This document shows, piece after piece, positions 1 through 6,094 of a DNA stretch of 30,297 nucleotides (the stretch's first letter is position 1; each line of letters starts with the position of its first letter). The notes under the pieces are model-generated. The model saw nothing but the letters and a program-made list of their open reading frames with translations. It was not told where the DNA came from and did no database searches. The stretch is from assembly GCA_023438885.1 (NCBI GenBank), contig JAEXPS010000158.1:1-30297 (forward strand), read 5' to 3'. The position numbers were made by a program, and so were the translations under genes. Source of the DNA: Actinomycetes bacterium. GTDB taxonomy: Bacteria; Actinomycetota; Actinomycetes; Actinomycetales; Cellulomonadaceae.

Positions 1-2
1 CC

Positions 3-974
3 GCCTACCTGTTCGCGACCCTGGTGCTGAAGCATCAGCAGCCGTTCTTCGCGCCGATCGTGGCGTGGGCGTGCCTGGGCTTCTCCGCGCAGCGCAACGT
101 GCGCACCATCGCGGAGCTGGCGCTCGCCGTCGGACTGGGAGTCGCCGTCGGCGACCTGGTGGTGCACGCCATCGGCACCGGCTGGTGGCAGATCGCGCTG
201 GTGCTGTTCTTCGCCGCGATCGTCGCGCGCATCATCGGTCCGGGCTCGGTGCTGACGATGCAGGCCGGGACGCAGGCGATCGTCATCGTCGGGCTGCCGG
301 CGGTGGCGGGAGGGCCGCTGGGCCGGTGGACCGACGCGCTGGTGGGCGGTGCGTTCGCCTTGGTCGTCGCGGTGCTGCTGCCCGGGGACACCCGGCGCCG
401 GCCCCGAGCCCTCGCCGGCCGGGCGAGCACCGAGCTCGCGGAGACGCTGGAGCTGATCGCCCGTGGCATGCGGGCCAGGGACGGGGACCTGCTGGCGACC
501 GCGCTCGTGCGCGGCCGCGCGTCCGATCCAGTGTTCGACGAGTGGCGCACCGCGGCGCGCTCGGCCCACGACCTGGCACGCGTGAGCGTCGACCGTGGCT
601 ACCGGCAGGAGCTGGCGACGCTCGAGGCGCGCGCGGTGCTGCTGGAGCGCGCGATGCGGACCGTGCGGGTGCTGGCCCGGCGCACGCTCGCGGTGCTGGG
701 CGGTGACCACGACCTGGTGCCGGTGGCCGGGCTCGCCGACGAGTTCGCCGCGGGCGTCCGGCTGCTGTCGTCCGCGCTCGGGACCGGCGGCAACGAGGCA
801 CCGGCGCTGCGGGCACTGACGACCACGGCGGGCGCGTGCGACCCGCACACGGTCGGCGCCGGCGACTGGCAGGTGCAGTCGCTGGTCATGCTGCTGCGCT
901 CGCCGCTCGTCGACGCCCTCGAGGCCGCGGGCGCCTCGCCGGCAGACGCGCGCGCCGCCCTCCCCGACCTCTGA
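3..974 (+). CDS. FUSC / aromatic acid exporter family protein (5' partial)
   Basis: The frame is open from base 3 and runs off the left edge, so the start is missing and 323 residues are visible. The first 125 or so residues hold about four hydrophobic segments. A soluble, helix-prone Ala/Leu/Arg-rich region of about 190 residues follows and ends at TGA 972-974. Membrane half followed by cytosolic helical half is the layout of FUSC/ArAE proteins, which are inner-membrane exporters of aromatic acids and similar compounds. The substrate cannot be read from the sequence. The next gene starts 94 bp downstream and probably has its own promoter. The family call rests on layout and the helix pattern around SAQRNVRT, so it is moderately secure. 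Another polytopic permease-like family is possible. Confidence 0.65.
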   Translation, partial: AYLFATLVLKHQQPFFAPIVAWACLGFSAQRNVRTIAELALAVGLGVAVGDLVVHAIGTGWWQIALVLFFAAIVARIIGPGSVLTMQAGTQAIVIVGLPAVAGGPLGRWTDALVGGAFALVVAVLLPGDTRRRPRALAGRASTELAETLELIARGMRARDGDLLATALVRGRASDPVFDEWRTAARSAHDLARVSVDRGYRQELATLEARAVLLERAMRTVRVLARRTLAVLGGDHDLVPVAGLADEFAAGVRLLSSALGTGGNEAPALRALTTTAGACDPHTVGAGDWQVQSLVMLLRSPLVDALEAAGASPADARAALPDL

Positions 975-990
975 CCCCCGCACCCCACCC

Positions 991-1045
991 CCGCACCGCC
1001 CCCGCCGATGTGGGTGGGTTGCGGCGAGGGTGAGGGCGGGTGCGG
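991..1045 (+). terminator. Possible imperfect hairpin after the exporter gene
   Basis: CCGCACCGCCC (991-1001) can pair with GGGCGGGTGCGG (1034-1045) with one bulge and a loop of about 32 nt. No T tract follows. It lies 16 nt past the exporter stop and could end that transcript, but it could also be a chance pairing in very GC-rich DNA. Confidence 0.25.
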
Positions 1046-1056
1046 CGGCGGGTCGG

Positions 1057-1062
1057 TAGCGT
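1057..1062 (+). promoter_or_regulatory. -10 box (TAGCGT) of a probable leaderless promoter
   Basis: TAGCGT fits the actinobacterial TANNNT -10 pattern and ends 6 nt before the antitoxin ATG, so transcription would start at or next to the start codon. No Shine-Dalgarno sequence lies upstream of that ATG, which agrees with leaderless expression. No clear -35 element was seen. Confidence 0.45.
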
Positions 1063-1068
1063 TGCGCC

Positions 1069-1332
1069 ATGGAGGTCGCCGTCAGCGCACTGCGCGCGGA
1101 GCTGCGGGCATGGATCGAGACGGCGCGTTCCGGCACGGACGTCGTCATCACCGAGCGGGGTGTGCCGGTGGCGCGGCTGTCGGCCGTGGACTCGTCGGAC
1201 CTGATCGCCCGCCTGGAGCACGAGGGCCTGCTGACCGCGCCGGCGCAGACCCGTCCCGCCGCGCGCGTCGAGGAGCCCCCGGGCCGGGCGCCGGCCACGG
1301 TCACCGGCCTGATGCGCCGGCTGCGCCGCTGA
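1069..1332 (+). CDS. Phd/YefM-type antitoxin
   Basis: This is an 87-residue protein. Its N-terminal half (VAVSALRAELRAWIETARSG, then DVVITERGVPVARL) is the usual Phd/YefM fold, a short DNA-binding domain ending in a beta strand with the GxPVA/L pattern. The C-terminal part (about residues 45-87) is Pro/Arg-rich and would be the toxin-binding tail. Proteins of this kind bind a partner toxin and repress their shared promoter. The stop overlaps the next start in TGATG (1330-1334), so the two genes are translationally coupled, as expected for an antitoxin-toxin pair. The start is ATG 1069, without a Shine-Dalgarno site. Length and neighbour make the call strong. Confidence 0.85.
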   Translation: MEVAVSALRAELRAWIETARSGTDVVITERGVPVARLSAVDSSDLIARLEHEGLLTAPAQTRPAARVEEPPGRAPATVTGLMRRLRR

Positions 1333-1763
1333 TGGCGCTCGTCTACCTGGATGCCACGGCGCTGGCCAAGCTGTGCGTCGGCGAGCCGGGCAGCGCGCTG
1401 GCGGCTGCGCTGTGGGACGGCGCCGACGTGGTGGCCACCTCGCGCTTCGCCGATGCGGAGCTGCGGGCCGCGATCGCGGAGGCCTACCGGTCCGGCGCAC
1501 TTCCGCGCGCCCGTGCCGCTCTCGAGGAGTGGGACCGGTTGTGGCCGGGGCTCTACGTCGTCGAGCCGGGCACCTCGGTGCTCGATGCGGCAGCATCGCT
1601 CGTCGTGCGCCATCCGATCGCGTCGGCGGTGGCCGTGCACCTGGCCTCCGCGCTCGCCCTGCGGGCGCCCGACCTCGTCGTCGCCACCTGGGACGAGGCG
1701 CTCGCCGCTGCTGCCCGGGACGAGGGTCTGGACGTGGTGCCTCGCGTAGGCTCGGCCGCGTGA
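1332..1763 (+). CDS. PIN-domain (VapC-like) toxin, one core acidic residue replaced
   Basis: This 143-residue PIN domain is close to the usual 125-145. The N-terminal motif is VYLDATALAKL with D7. The second acidic residue is E43 in SRFADAELRAAI, and the fourth is D121 in ATWDEALAAAA. VapC toxins are Mg-dependent RNases that cleave tRNA or other RNAs. The third acidic position normally lies in a motif such as ALDALHLA. Here it reads SAVAVHLA, so the aspartate is V100. The rest of that helix is well kept. Activity may be reduced or lost, or another residue may replace it. The gene overlaps the antitoxin by 1 nt and the following GTG start by 4 nt (GTGA 1760-1763). Confidence 0.82.
   Translation: MALVYLDATALAKLCVGEPGSALAAALWDGADVVATSRFADAELRAAIAEAYRSGALPRARAALEEWDRLWPGLYVVEPGTSVLDAAASLVVRHPIASAVAVHLASALALRAPDLVVATWDEALAAAARDEGLDVVPRVGSAA
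1747..1752 (+). promoter_or_regulatory. -10 box (TAGGCT) inside the toxin 3' end, before the DUF2516 gene
   Basis: TAGGCT fits TANNNT and is followed by 7 nt and then the GTG start at 1760. That would give a leaderless transcript for DUF2516-dtd that does not depend on the toxin-antitoxin promoter. It lies inside the toxin coding sequence, so coding constraint is an alternative explanation. Confidence 0.35.
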
Positions 1764-2119
1764 GCGACGCCCTCCTCGGACTCGGCAAGGTGCAGGTCCT
1801 GCTGTGGTGGGTCTTCAACCTCGCGATCCTGGCCCTGGCCGTGTGGGCGCTCGCCGACTGCCTCAGCCGGCCCGCGCGGGCCTTCCCGCAGGCGGGCAAG
1901 CGCACGCACGGCTTCTGGCTGGCAGTCACCGGGGTGGGCGTGCTCATCGCCATCCTCGCCCTGCCGACAGGCTGGATGCCGTCGTTCTTCCAGTTCCTCG
2001 GACTGGTGGCGGCGGTGGCGGCGATCGTCTACCTGGTCGACGTGCGGCCCGCGGTGGCGCCGTACTCGCGGCGGCGCGGGCGCGGTGGCGGCTCCGGCGG
2101 CTCGCGCGGCGGCTGGTAG
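1760..2119 (+). CDS. DUF2516 family membrane protein
   Basis: This 119-residue protein has a hydrophobic segment at about residues 10-32 (VQVLLWWVFNLAILALAVWA), then a short charged loop with a DCLSRP motif, then a hydrophobic pair at about residues 50-90. The tail is Arg/Gly/Ser-rich (RRRGRGGGSGGSRGGW). The layout and the W-A-L-x-D-C start match the small actinobacterial DUF2516 family, whose function is unknown. The start is GTG 1760, overlapping the toxin stop in GTGA. No other frame start fits better. It is followed after 3 nt by dtd, a neighbour often seen beside this family in actinobacteria. Confidence 0.75.
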   Translation: MSDALLGLGKVQVLLWWVFNLAILALAVWALADCLSRPARAFPQAGKRTHGFWLAVTGVGVLIAILALPTGWMPSFFQFLGLVAAVAAIVYLVDVRPAVAPYSRRRGRGGGSGGSRGGW

Positions 2120-2122
2120 GCC

Positions 2123-2560
2123 GTGCGGGCGGTGGTGCAGCGCGCCTCGCGCGCGTCCGTGACGGTGGACGGTGTGGTCGTCGGCGCCTTCGACCGGCTG
2201 GGGCTGGTGGTGCTCGTGGGCGTCACCCCCGGCGACGGGCCGGCGCAGGTGGAGTACATCGCCCGCAAGGTCGCCGAGCTGCGGATCCTGCCCGACGAGC
2301 AGTCGGCGAGCGAGGTGGCAGCGCCCGTGCTCGTCGTGTCCCAGTTCACGCTGTACGCCGACACCCGCAAGGGCCGCCGGCCCACGTGGAACGCCGCCGC
2401 CCCGGGGCCGGTGGCCGAGCCGCTGGTGGAGGCCGTGGTCCAGGCGTTGCGAGCCAGGGGGCTCGACGTGGCGACCGGAGTGTTCGGCGCGCACATGGAG
2501 GTGGCCCTGGTCAACGACGGGCCGGTGACGATCCTGCTGGAGTCGGCCCCGGCGGTGTGA
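2123..2560 (+). CDS. dtd: D-aminoacyl-tRNA deacylase
   Basis: This 145-residue protein matches DTD along its whole length. It starts MRAVVQRASRASVTVDG. The active-site strand is VSQFTLYADT (the SQxT motif) and is followed by KGRRP. The C-terminal motif is ALVNDGPVTILLES (the NxGPVT motif). DTD hydrolyses the ester of D-amino acids, and of glycine on tRNA-Ala, from mischarged tRNA, keeping D-residues out of proteins. It acts in the cytoplasm as a dimer. The start is GTG 2123, 3 nt after the DUF2516 stop, so it is co-transcribed with that gene. The transcript probably ends at the hairpin at 2606-2647. Position downstream of a toxin-antitoxin pair is unusual. Confidence 0.95.
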   Translation: MRAVVQRASRASVTVDGVVVGAFDRLGLVVLVGVTPGDGPAQVEYIARKVAELRILPDEQSASEVAAPVLVVSQFTLYADTRKGRRPTWNAAAPGPVAEPLVEAVVQALRARGLDVATGVFGAHMEVALVNDGPVTILLESAPAV

Positions 2561-2605
2561 GCTCGTCGTGCCGACCGGGTGCCCCACGCGAACCTGCCCG
2601 GACAT

Positions 2606-2647
2606 GAGGAAAGGCCCCTCGGAGTAAGCGTCCGAGGGGCCTTCCTC
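2606..2647 (+). terminator. Strong hairpin after dtd, copy 1 of a repeated 29-nt sequence
   Basis: A 17-bp stem with one bulged A (2606-2623 with 2631-2647) closes on the loop GTAAGCG. It has no T tract but lies 46 nt past the dtd stop, as expected for a transcript end. Its central 29 nt (2613-2641) recur without a mismatch and in the same orientation at 3202-3230. Confidence 0.6.
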
Positions 2648-3057
2648 TGACCACAGGTCGTGTGCACCCCGGGTGCCGGTGCTCCCTGCCCTGGTGTTAC
2701 CCAGAGCCGGTCACGCCGACCGCCCGGAGGCGGACACCGCTCCGATGGTGCGGCTGGAACCTTCCCCTCGAGGGAGACACCCCCGGCGAACCGGGAGGCT
2801 CACACCCGCGGGGTGCGGAACCACTGCGATCGACCGCCCGGTCGCAGGAGGCCCCCGCGTCATCGTCCGCGGGTCGATGAGTTGCCCCATCGATGTGGCC
2901 GCCCGTTCTCCGGTCGGTCCGTCCCCGACGCCTAGATCGCCTGGTCAGGGCCTCCCCGGGGGGAGTTCCCTTTCCTTCGGATCTCGGTGTCGAGGTCGAT
3001 GGCTCATTTCTAGCGGGGTCCCCAGAGGCCCGCAAGCGGTTCTGGGAGGTTTCTTTA
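2648..3057 (+). ncRNA. Gene-free, inverted-repeat-rich segment ending in a terminator; possible structured RNA
   Basis: No convincing coding frame lies here. Many short hairpins can be drawn. Examples are CCGCC/GGCGG near 2722, CCCGG-CGAA-CCGGG near 2785, CACCC/GGGTG near 2805, CTGCGA/TCGCAG near 2824, CCCGCG/CGCGGG near 2856 and TCGATG/CATCGA near 2874. The segment ends in an intrinsic terminator on the plus strand (3021-3057), which implies that RNA is made across it. CCCAGAGCCG near 2700 could also pair with the 3' arm of that terminator, so alternative folds are possible. I found no signature of RNase P RNA, tmRNA, SRP RNA or a riboswitch I know. It could instead be a degraded region. Confidence 0.35.
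3021..3057 (+). terminator. Intrinsic terminator inside the gene-free segment
   Basis: CCCAGA (3021-3026) pairs with TCTGGG (3041-3046), with a short inner CCG/CGG stem. The T-rich run TTTCTTTAT (3050-3058) follows directly. This is the only hairpin in the region with a clear T tract. dtd already has a hairpin 400 nt upstream, so this one should end a different transcript or readthrough. Confidence 0.55.
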
Positions 3058-3144
3058 TCCACTTTTTACTCCACATGGATGTCCACAGGTTGACCTGCGG
3101 CATCACCGGGCAGTCACAGGGCTGTGGACGAAATTTGTGGATGT
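3055..3144. other. Cluster of five DnaA-box-like 9-mers next to an AT-rich tract
   Basis: Forward boxes are TTATCCACT (3055-3063), TACTCCACA (3067-3075) and ATGTCCACA (3079-3087), spaced at exactly 12 bp. Reverse boxes, read on the minus strand, are TCGTCCACA (3123-3131) and ACATCCACA (3136-3144), 13 bp apart. Against TTATCCACA or TTGTCCACA they match at 7 to 8 of 9 positions. The stretch 3049-3069 has 15 A/T bases of 21, which is striking in this GC-rich DNA. dnaA and dnaN are not in the window, so this is not the standard oriC. It might be a DnaA-binding or titration site, or a site for another regulator. Confidence 0.4.
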
Positions 3145-3201
3145 GGCCGCGTGTCGTTCACCTGGACGGGGGCACGGCGCCGATACCTTGACCTCGGTAC
3201 T

Positions 3202-3230
3202 GGCCCCTCGGAGTAAGCGTCCGAGGGGCC
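3202..3230 (+). repeat. Copy 2 of the 29-nt hairpin, upstream of the macro-domain gene
   Basis: This is an 11-bp perfect stem with loop GTAAGCG, identical to 2613-2641. A TACCTT box at 3184-3189 could serve as a -10, which would put the hairpin at the 5' end of the macro-domain mRNA. No good -35 was found, so the promoter is weakly supported. Confidence 0.5.
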
Positions 3231-3270
3231 GAGCCGTCTCGTCAGCCTGGCGACGAGGCGCCACGATGGA

Positions 3271-3852
3271 GTGGTGCGGATCGAGGCAGTCGGCGGCGAC
3301 ATCACCACCCAGCGCGTGGACGCGATCGTCAACGCGGCGAACTCGTCCCTGCTCGGCGGTGGCGGCGTCGACGGGGCGATCCACCGCGCGGCCGGGCCGC
3401 AGCTCCTCGAGGCGTGCCGCGAGCTGCGCCGCACGTCGCTGCCGGCCGGCCTACCGACCGGCGCGGCCGTCGCCACTGCCGGCTTCGACCTTCCGGCGCG
3501 GTGGGTGATCCACACCGTGGGGCCCAACCGGCACGCCGGCCAGACCGACCCGGCACTGCTGACCTCCTGCTTCACGACGAGCCTCGACGTCGCCGCGTCC
3601 CTCGGCGCGCGCACCGTCGCGTTCCCCGCCGTCAGCGCAGGCGTCTACGGCTGGGACGTGCGTGAGGTCGCGTCGCTCGCGGTCGCGGCCGTCCGGTCCT
3701 GGACGTCGTCGCACGACGATCCCGGGGCCGGCGGCTCCGCACGCTCCCGGCAGCCGGCAACGTCGCCCGAGGCTCCGACGGTGGAGCTCGTGCGGTTCGT
3801 GCTCTTCGGCGAGGCGGCGCTCGCGGCATTCACCGCTTCCCTCGCTGGCTGA
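3271..3852 (+). CDS. Macro-domain protein (ADP-ribose / O-acetyl-ADP-ribose binding)
   Basis: This 193-residue protein begins with a macro domain: GDITTQRVDAIVNAANSSLL (the NAAN motif), GGGGVDGAIHRAAGP, WVIHTVGPN and FPAVSAGVYGWD. These motifs form the ADP-ribose pocket, and family members remove acetyl from O-acetyl-ADP-ribose or ADP-ribose from proteins or nucleic acids. The C-terminal part has a Pro/Ser/Gly-rich insert (about residues 152-172) before the last strand (VELVRFVLFGE), so the domain is longer than minimal MacroD types. The start is GTG 3271 or GTG 3274. GGAG abuts them, and the nearby ATG 3266 is out of frame. A sirtuin, which makes O-acetyl-ADP-ribose, is encoded about 3 kb away. 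Confidence 0.88.
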   Translation: MVRIEAVGGDITTQRVDAIVNAANSSLLGGGGVDGAIHRAAGPQLLEACRELRRTSLPAGLPTGAAVATAGFDLPARWVIHTVGPNRHAGQTDPALLTSCFTTSLDVAASLGARTVAFPAVSAGVYGWDVREVASLAVAAVRSWTSSHDDPGAGGSARSRQPATSPEAPTVELVRFVLFGEAALAAFTASLAG

Positions 3853-4008
3853 GCCCCCCAGCCATCGCCCGACCGACCCTCAGCCTGCCCGGCCCCGCGA
3901 ACGCAAGCCTTGTCGCGCATTCGGCCGCTCGTCGGCAACAGACCTCGCGTTCGGCACCCGGAGTGGCGGGCTTTCGGGTGGCGGGATGGACGGGGAGCGA
4001 GGGGTGGG

Positions 4009-5055
4009 TCAGCGCAGGGCGGCCAGGGCGGCCTGGACGTCGCGTTCGTCGTTCCACACGTGGAAGGACAGCCGTACGCCCCCGCCGCGGCCCGCCGTGC
4101 GCAGGCCGGCGGCCGCCAGGCGGGCCGGCGCCGTTCCCGAGGGGTCCGGGATCGAGACGATGGCGCTGCCGGCAGGCTCCAGGTCCAGGCCGGCCAGCAA
4201 CGAGTCCGCCAGGGCGACGTCATGGCGGCGCACCGCGTGCGGGTCAGGGCCGGTGAGCTCGTCGGCGAACGCCTCCAGCGCCGGCACGGCCCCCACCCAG
4301 CACAACCAGGCGGGGGAGAGGTCGAAGCGGCGGGCGTCCTCCGCGAGCCGGATGTCGTGGCCGTACACCGAGCCCCACACGTCGGCGCCCGCGTACCAGC
4401 TGGCGTGCAGCGGGCGGAGCCGTTCGCGCGCGGCGGCGCCCGCGGTGAGGAAGGCGACGCCCCGCGGCGCACAGAGCCACTTGTAGGCAGAGGTGATCGT
4501 CACGTCGAGCAGGGAGGCGTCGACGGGCAGCCAGCCGGCGGCCTGGGTCAGGTCGGCCACGGTCAGGGCGCCGACGCCGCGCGCGGCCTCGGCGACCGCC
4601 GCCACGTCGGCGATCGCGCCGTTGCGCGACTGCACCAGCGAGAAGGCGACCGCGGCGGTCCCGGGCCGCACCTCGTCGGCCAGGGTGGACACCGGAACGG
4701 CCCGCACCCGCAGGTCCTCTCGGGCGAGGAACGGGTAGGTGACCGACGTGAAGTCGCCCTCGGGCGTCAGCACCTCGGCGCCTTGCGGCAGGCTGGCCGC
4801 CACCAGCGCCATGAACGTCGCCGTCGTGGCGCCCACCGCGACCTGCCCGGCCGGCACGCCCGCGATCCGGGCGAACGCGGTTCTGGCGGCAGCCACGGAC
4901 TCGTCGTACTCGCGCGGCTCGGCCCTGCCCGCCTGCCAGTCGGCGAGCGCTCCGGCCATCGCGTCGAGAGTGCCGCGGGCGGGCAGGCCGTTGGTCGCGG
5001 CGTTGAGGTAGCCGGGCGTCGGCGCGAAGGCGGCACGCAGGGTGGCGAGGCTCAT
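4009..5055 (-). CDS. Class V aminotransferase-like PLP enzyme
   Basis: This 348-residue protein has the fold-type I PLP order: AVGATTATFMALVAASLP (phosphate-binding region), VADLTQAAGWLPVDAS (the Asp and Gln that contact PLP) and TSAYKWLCAPRGVAFL (K as Schiff-base lysine). It belongs to the class V group that includes cysteine desulfurases, kynureninase-like and isopenicillin N epimerase-like enzymes. The substrate cannot be told. I chose ATG 5055 because the protein begins well there (MSLATLRAAFAPTPGYLN), with GAGG 9 nt upstream. The gene is divergent from a LysR regulator over 97 bp, so it is probably that regulator's target. Confidence 0.82.
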   Translation of the reverse strand: MSLATLRAAFAPTPGYLNAATNGLPARGTLDAMAGALADWQAGRAEPREYDESVAAARTAFARIAGVPAGQVAVGATTATFMALVAASLPQGAEVLTPEGDFTSVTYPFLAREDLRVRAVPVSTLADEVRPGTAAVAFSLVQSRNGAIADVAAVAEAARGVGALTVADLTQAAGWLPVDASLLDVTITSAYKWLCAPRGVAFLTAGAAARERLRPLHASWYAGADVWGSVYGHDIRLAEDARRFDLSPAWLCWVGAVPALEAFADELTGPDPHAVRRHDVALADSLLAGLDLEPAGSAIVSIPDPSGTAPARLAAAGLRTAGRGGGVRLSFHVWNDERDVQAALAALR

Positions 5056-5095
5056 GCCTCCGAGCCTCGGGGGCCGCGCACCATCACGCAACCAC

Positions 5096-5111
5096 CGATG
5101 GAGAGCCATCG
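5096..5111. promoter_or_regulatory. Palindrome CGATGG-N4-CCATCG between aminotransferase and LysR genes
   Basis: This is a perfect 6-bp inverted repeat around AGAG, centred in the 97-bp divergent intergenic space. Its GAT/ATC half-sites resemble LysR-type boxes, though the spacing is shorter than the usual T-N11-A. It is probably the operator for the neighbouring LysR protein. Confidence 0.5.
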
Positions 5112-5152
5112 TCATTCATCGACGTTATGCTCCGCGCCGGGAGGGATGCCCG

Positions 5153-6073
5153 ATGGACGACGAGCTGCGAGGGCTGGACGTCGGTGCTCTGCGCCTGCTC
5201 CAGGCGATCGCCGAGCACGGCACGCTCACGGCGGCGGCGCAGGCGCTCGGCGCGAGCCAGCCCGCGGTGTCGCAGCACGTGCGGCGCCTGGAGCGGCGGC
5301 TCGGCACCGCGCTGCTGGACCGGTCCGGACGGCAGGTGCGACTGACCGAGGCGGGCCGCGTTCTTGCCGACCACGGCACCACGGTCAAGGCGGCGGTCCG
5401 CGCCGCGGGGGCGCGCGTGGCGGCGCTGACGGGGCTCCGGGCGGGCGTGGTGCGGTTGGTGGCCTTCCCGTCCTCGTCGGCCACGCTGGTGCCGCGCGCT
5501 CTGGCGGCGCTGCGGGCGGACCACCCCGGGTTGACCGTGACGCTCGACGAGGCCGAGCCGCCGCAGTCGCTCGCGCGGTTGCGCGCCGGCGGGTGCGACC
5601 TCGCGGTGGCGTTCGCGTACCCCGGTGCCGAGCTCGGCCGCGGCGAGGACGACCTCGACGGCCTGGTGTGGCGGCACCTGCTCGACGACCCGACCCTCGT
5701 CGCCCTTCCGGCGGACCACCCGCGGGCGGACGACGAGGGCCTCGACCTCGCCGACCTCGCAGCCGAGACGTGGATCGCCGGGTGTCCCCGGTGCCGCGGT
5801 CACCTTCTGACGGCGGCCGCCGCCCGGGGCTTCGAACCTGCGATCTCGTACGCGACCGACGACTACGTCGCGGTGCTCTCCCTGGTGGCCGCCGGCCTGG
5901 GAGTCGCGCTGCTGCCCGGCCTCGTGCGGCCGACGGCGGAGCGGCACCCGGGCGTGGTCGTGCGCCCCGCCGCCGGGACGTCGGCCCGCGCGGTGCACGC
6001 GGTGACCACGCCCGACCTGCTGCGGGTGCCCGCCGTCGCCGCGACGATCGCGGCGCTGGAGAACGCCGTCTGA
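5153..6073 (+). CDS. LysR family transcriptional regulator
   Basis: This 306-residue protein is of typical LysR length. The winged helix-turn-helix lies at about residues 9-68, with HGTLTAAAQALGASQPAVSQHVRRLE as its recognition region (positions 23-48) and LTEAGRVL following. The rest is the two-lobed effector domain (VRLVAFPSSSATLVPRAL onward), with GLGVALLPGLV near the end. Such proteins are tetrameric activators that respond to a small molecule, often a substrate of the divergent gene. The start is ATG 5153, supported by GGAGGG at 5139-5145. CPRCRG near residue 217 places two cysteines close together. No redox role is shown. Confidence 0.93.
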   Translation: MDDELRGLDVGALRLLQAIAEHGTLTAAAQALGASQPAVSQHVRRLERRLGTALLDRSGRQVRLTEAGRVLADHGTTVKAAVRAAGARVAALTGLRAGVVRLVAFPSSSATLVPRALAALRADHPGLTVTLDEAEPPQSLARLRAGGCDLAVAFAYPGAELGRGEDDLDGLVWRHLLDDPTLVALPADHPRADDEGLDLADLAAETWIAGCPRCRGHLLTAAAARGFEPAISYATDDYVAVLSLVAAGLGVALLPGLVRPTAERHPGVVVRPAAGTSARAVHAVTTPDLLRVPAVAATIAALENAV

Positions 6074-6094
6074 GTCGCGGTAGCGACCCGCGGG

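Larger units (their letters stand above)
2613..3230. repeat. Pair of identical 29-nt hairpin repeats bracketing a gene-free segment
   Basis: Copies lie at 2613-2641 and 3202-3230, 589 bp apart, in direct orientation. Each is an 11-bp stem (GGCCCCTCGGA / TCCGAGGGGCC) around the same 7-nt loop GTAAGCG. A perfect 29-nt match including the loop is not expected by chance. Copy 1 sits where dtd transcription should end. Copy 2 sits just upstream of the macro-domain gene. Confidence 0.85.

Noticed and set aside
2606..3060. RNase P RNA, tmRNA or SRP RNA in the gene-free segment
   Set aside because: GAGGAAAG occurs at 2606 but is part of the dtd hairpin. The other conserved RNase P regions, the tmRNA start and tag, and the SRP loop motif are absent on both strands.
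2660..3191. Short open frames in the gene-free segment after dtd
   Set aside because: Several overlap in different frames, none has a good ribosome-binding site or leaderless box, and the products are Pro/Arg-rich with no fold pattern.
2613..3230. Direct 29-bp repeats as attachment sites of an integrated element
   Set aside because: No integrase, transposase or phage gene lies between or beside them, no tRNA is present, and each copy is a hairpin. A repeated terminator or RNA structure is simpler.
3266..3273. ATG 3266 as start of the macro-domain gene
   Set aside because: It is out of frame with the macro-domain motifs. Only the GTG codons at 3271 and 3274 lead into them.
5821..5850. TTCGAACC near 5831 as a tRNA T-loop
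   Set aside because: It lies inside the LysR coding sequence and no cloverleaf can be formed around it. No tRNA or rRNA gene was found in the window.
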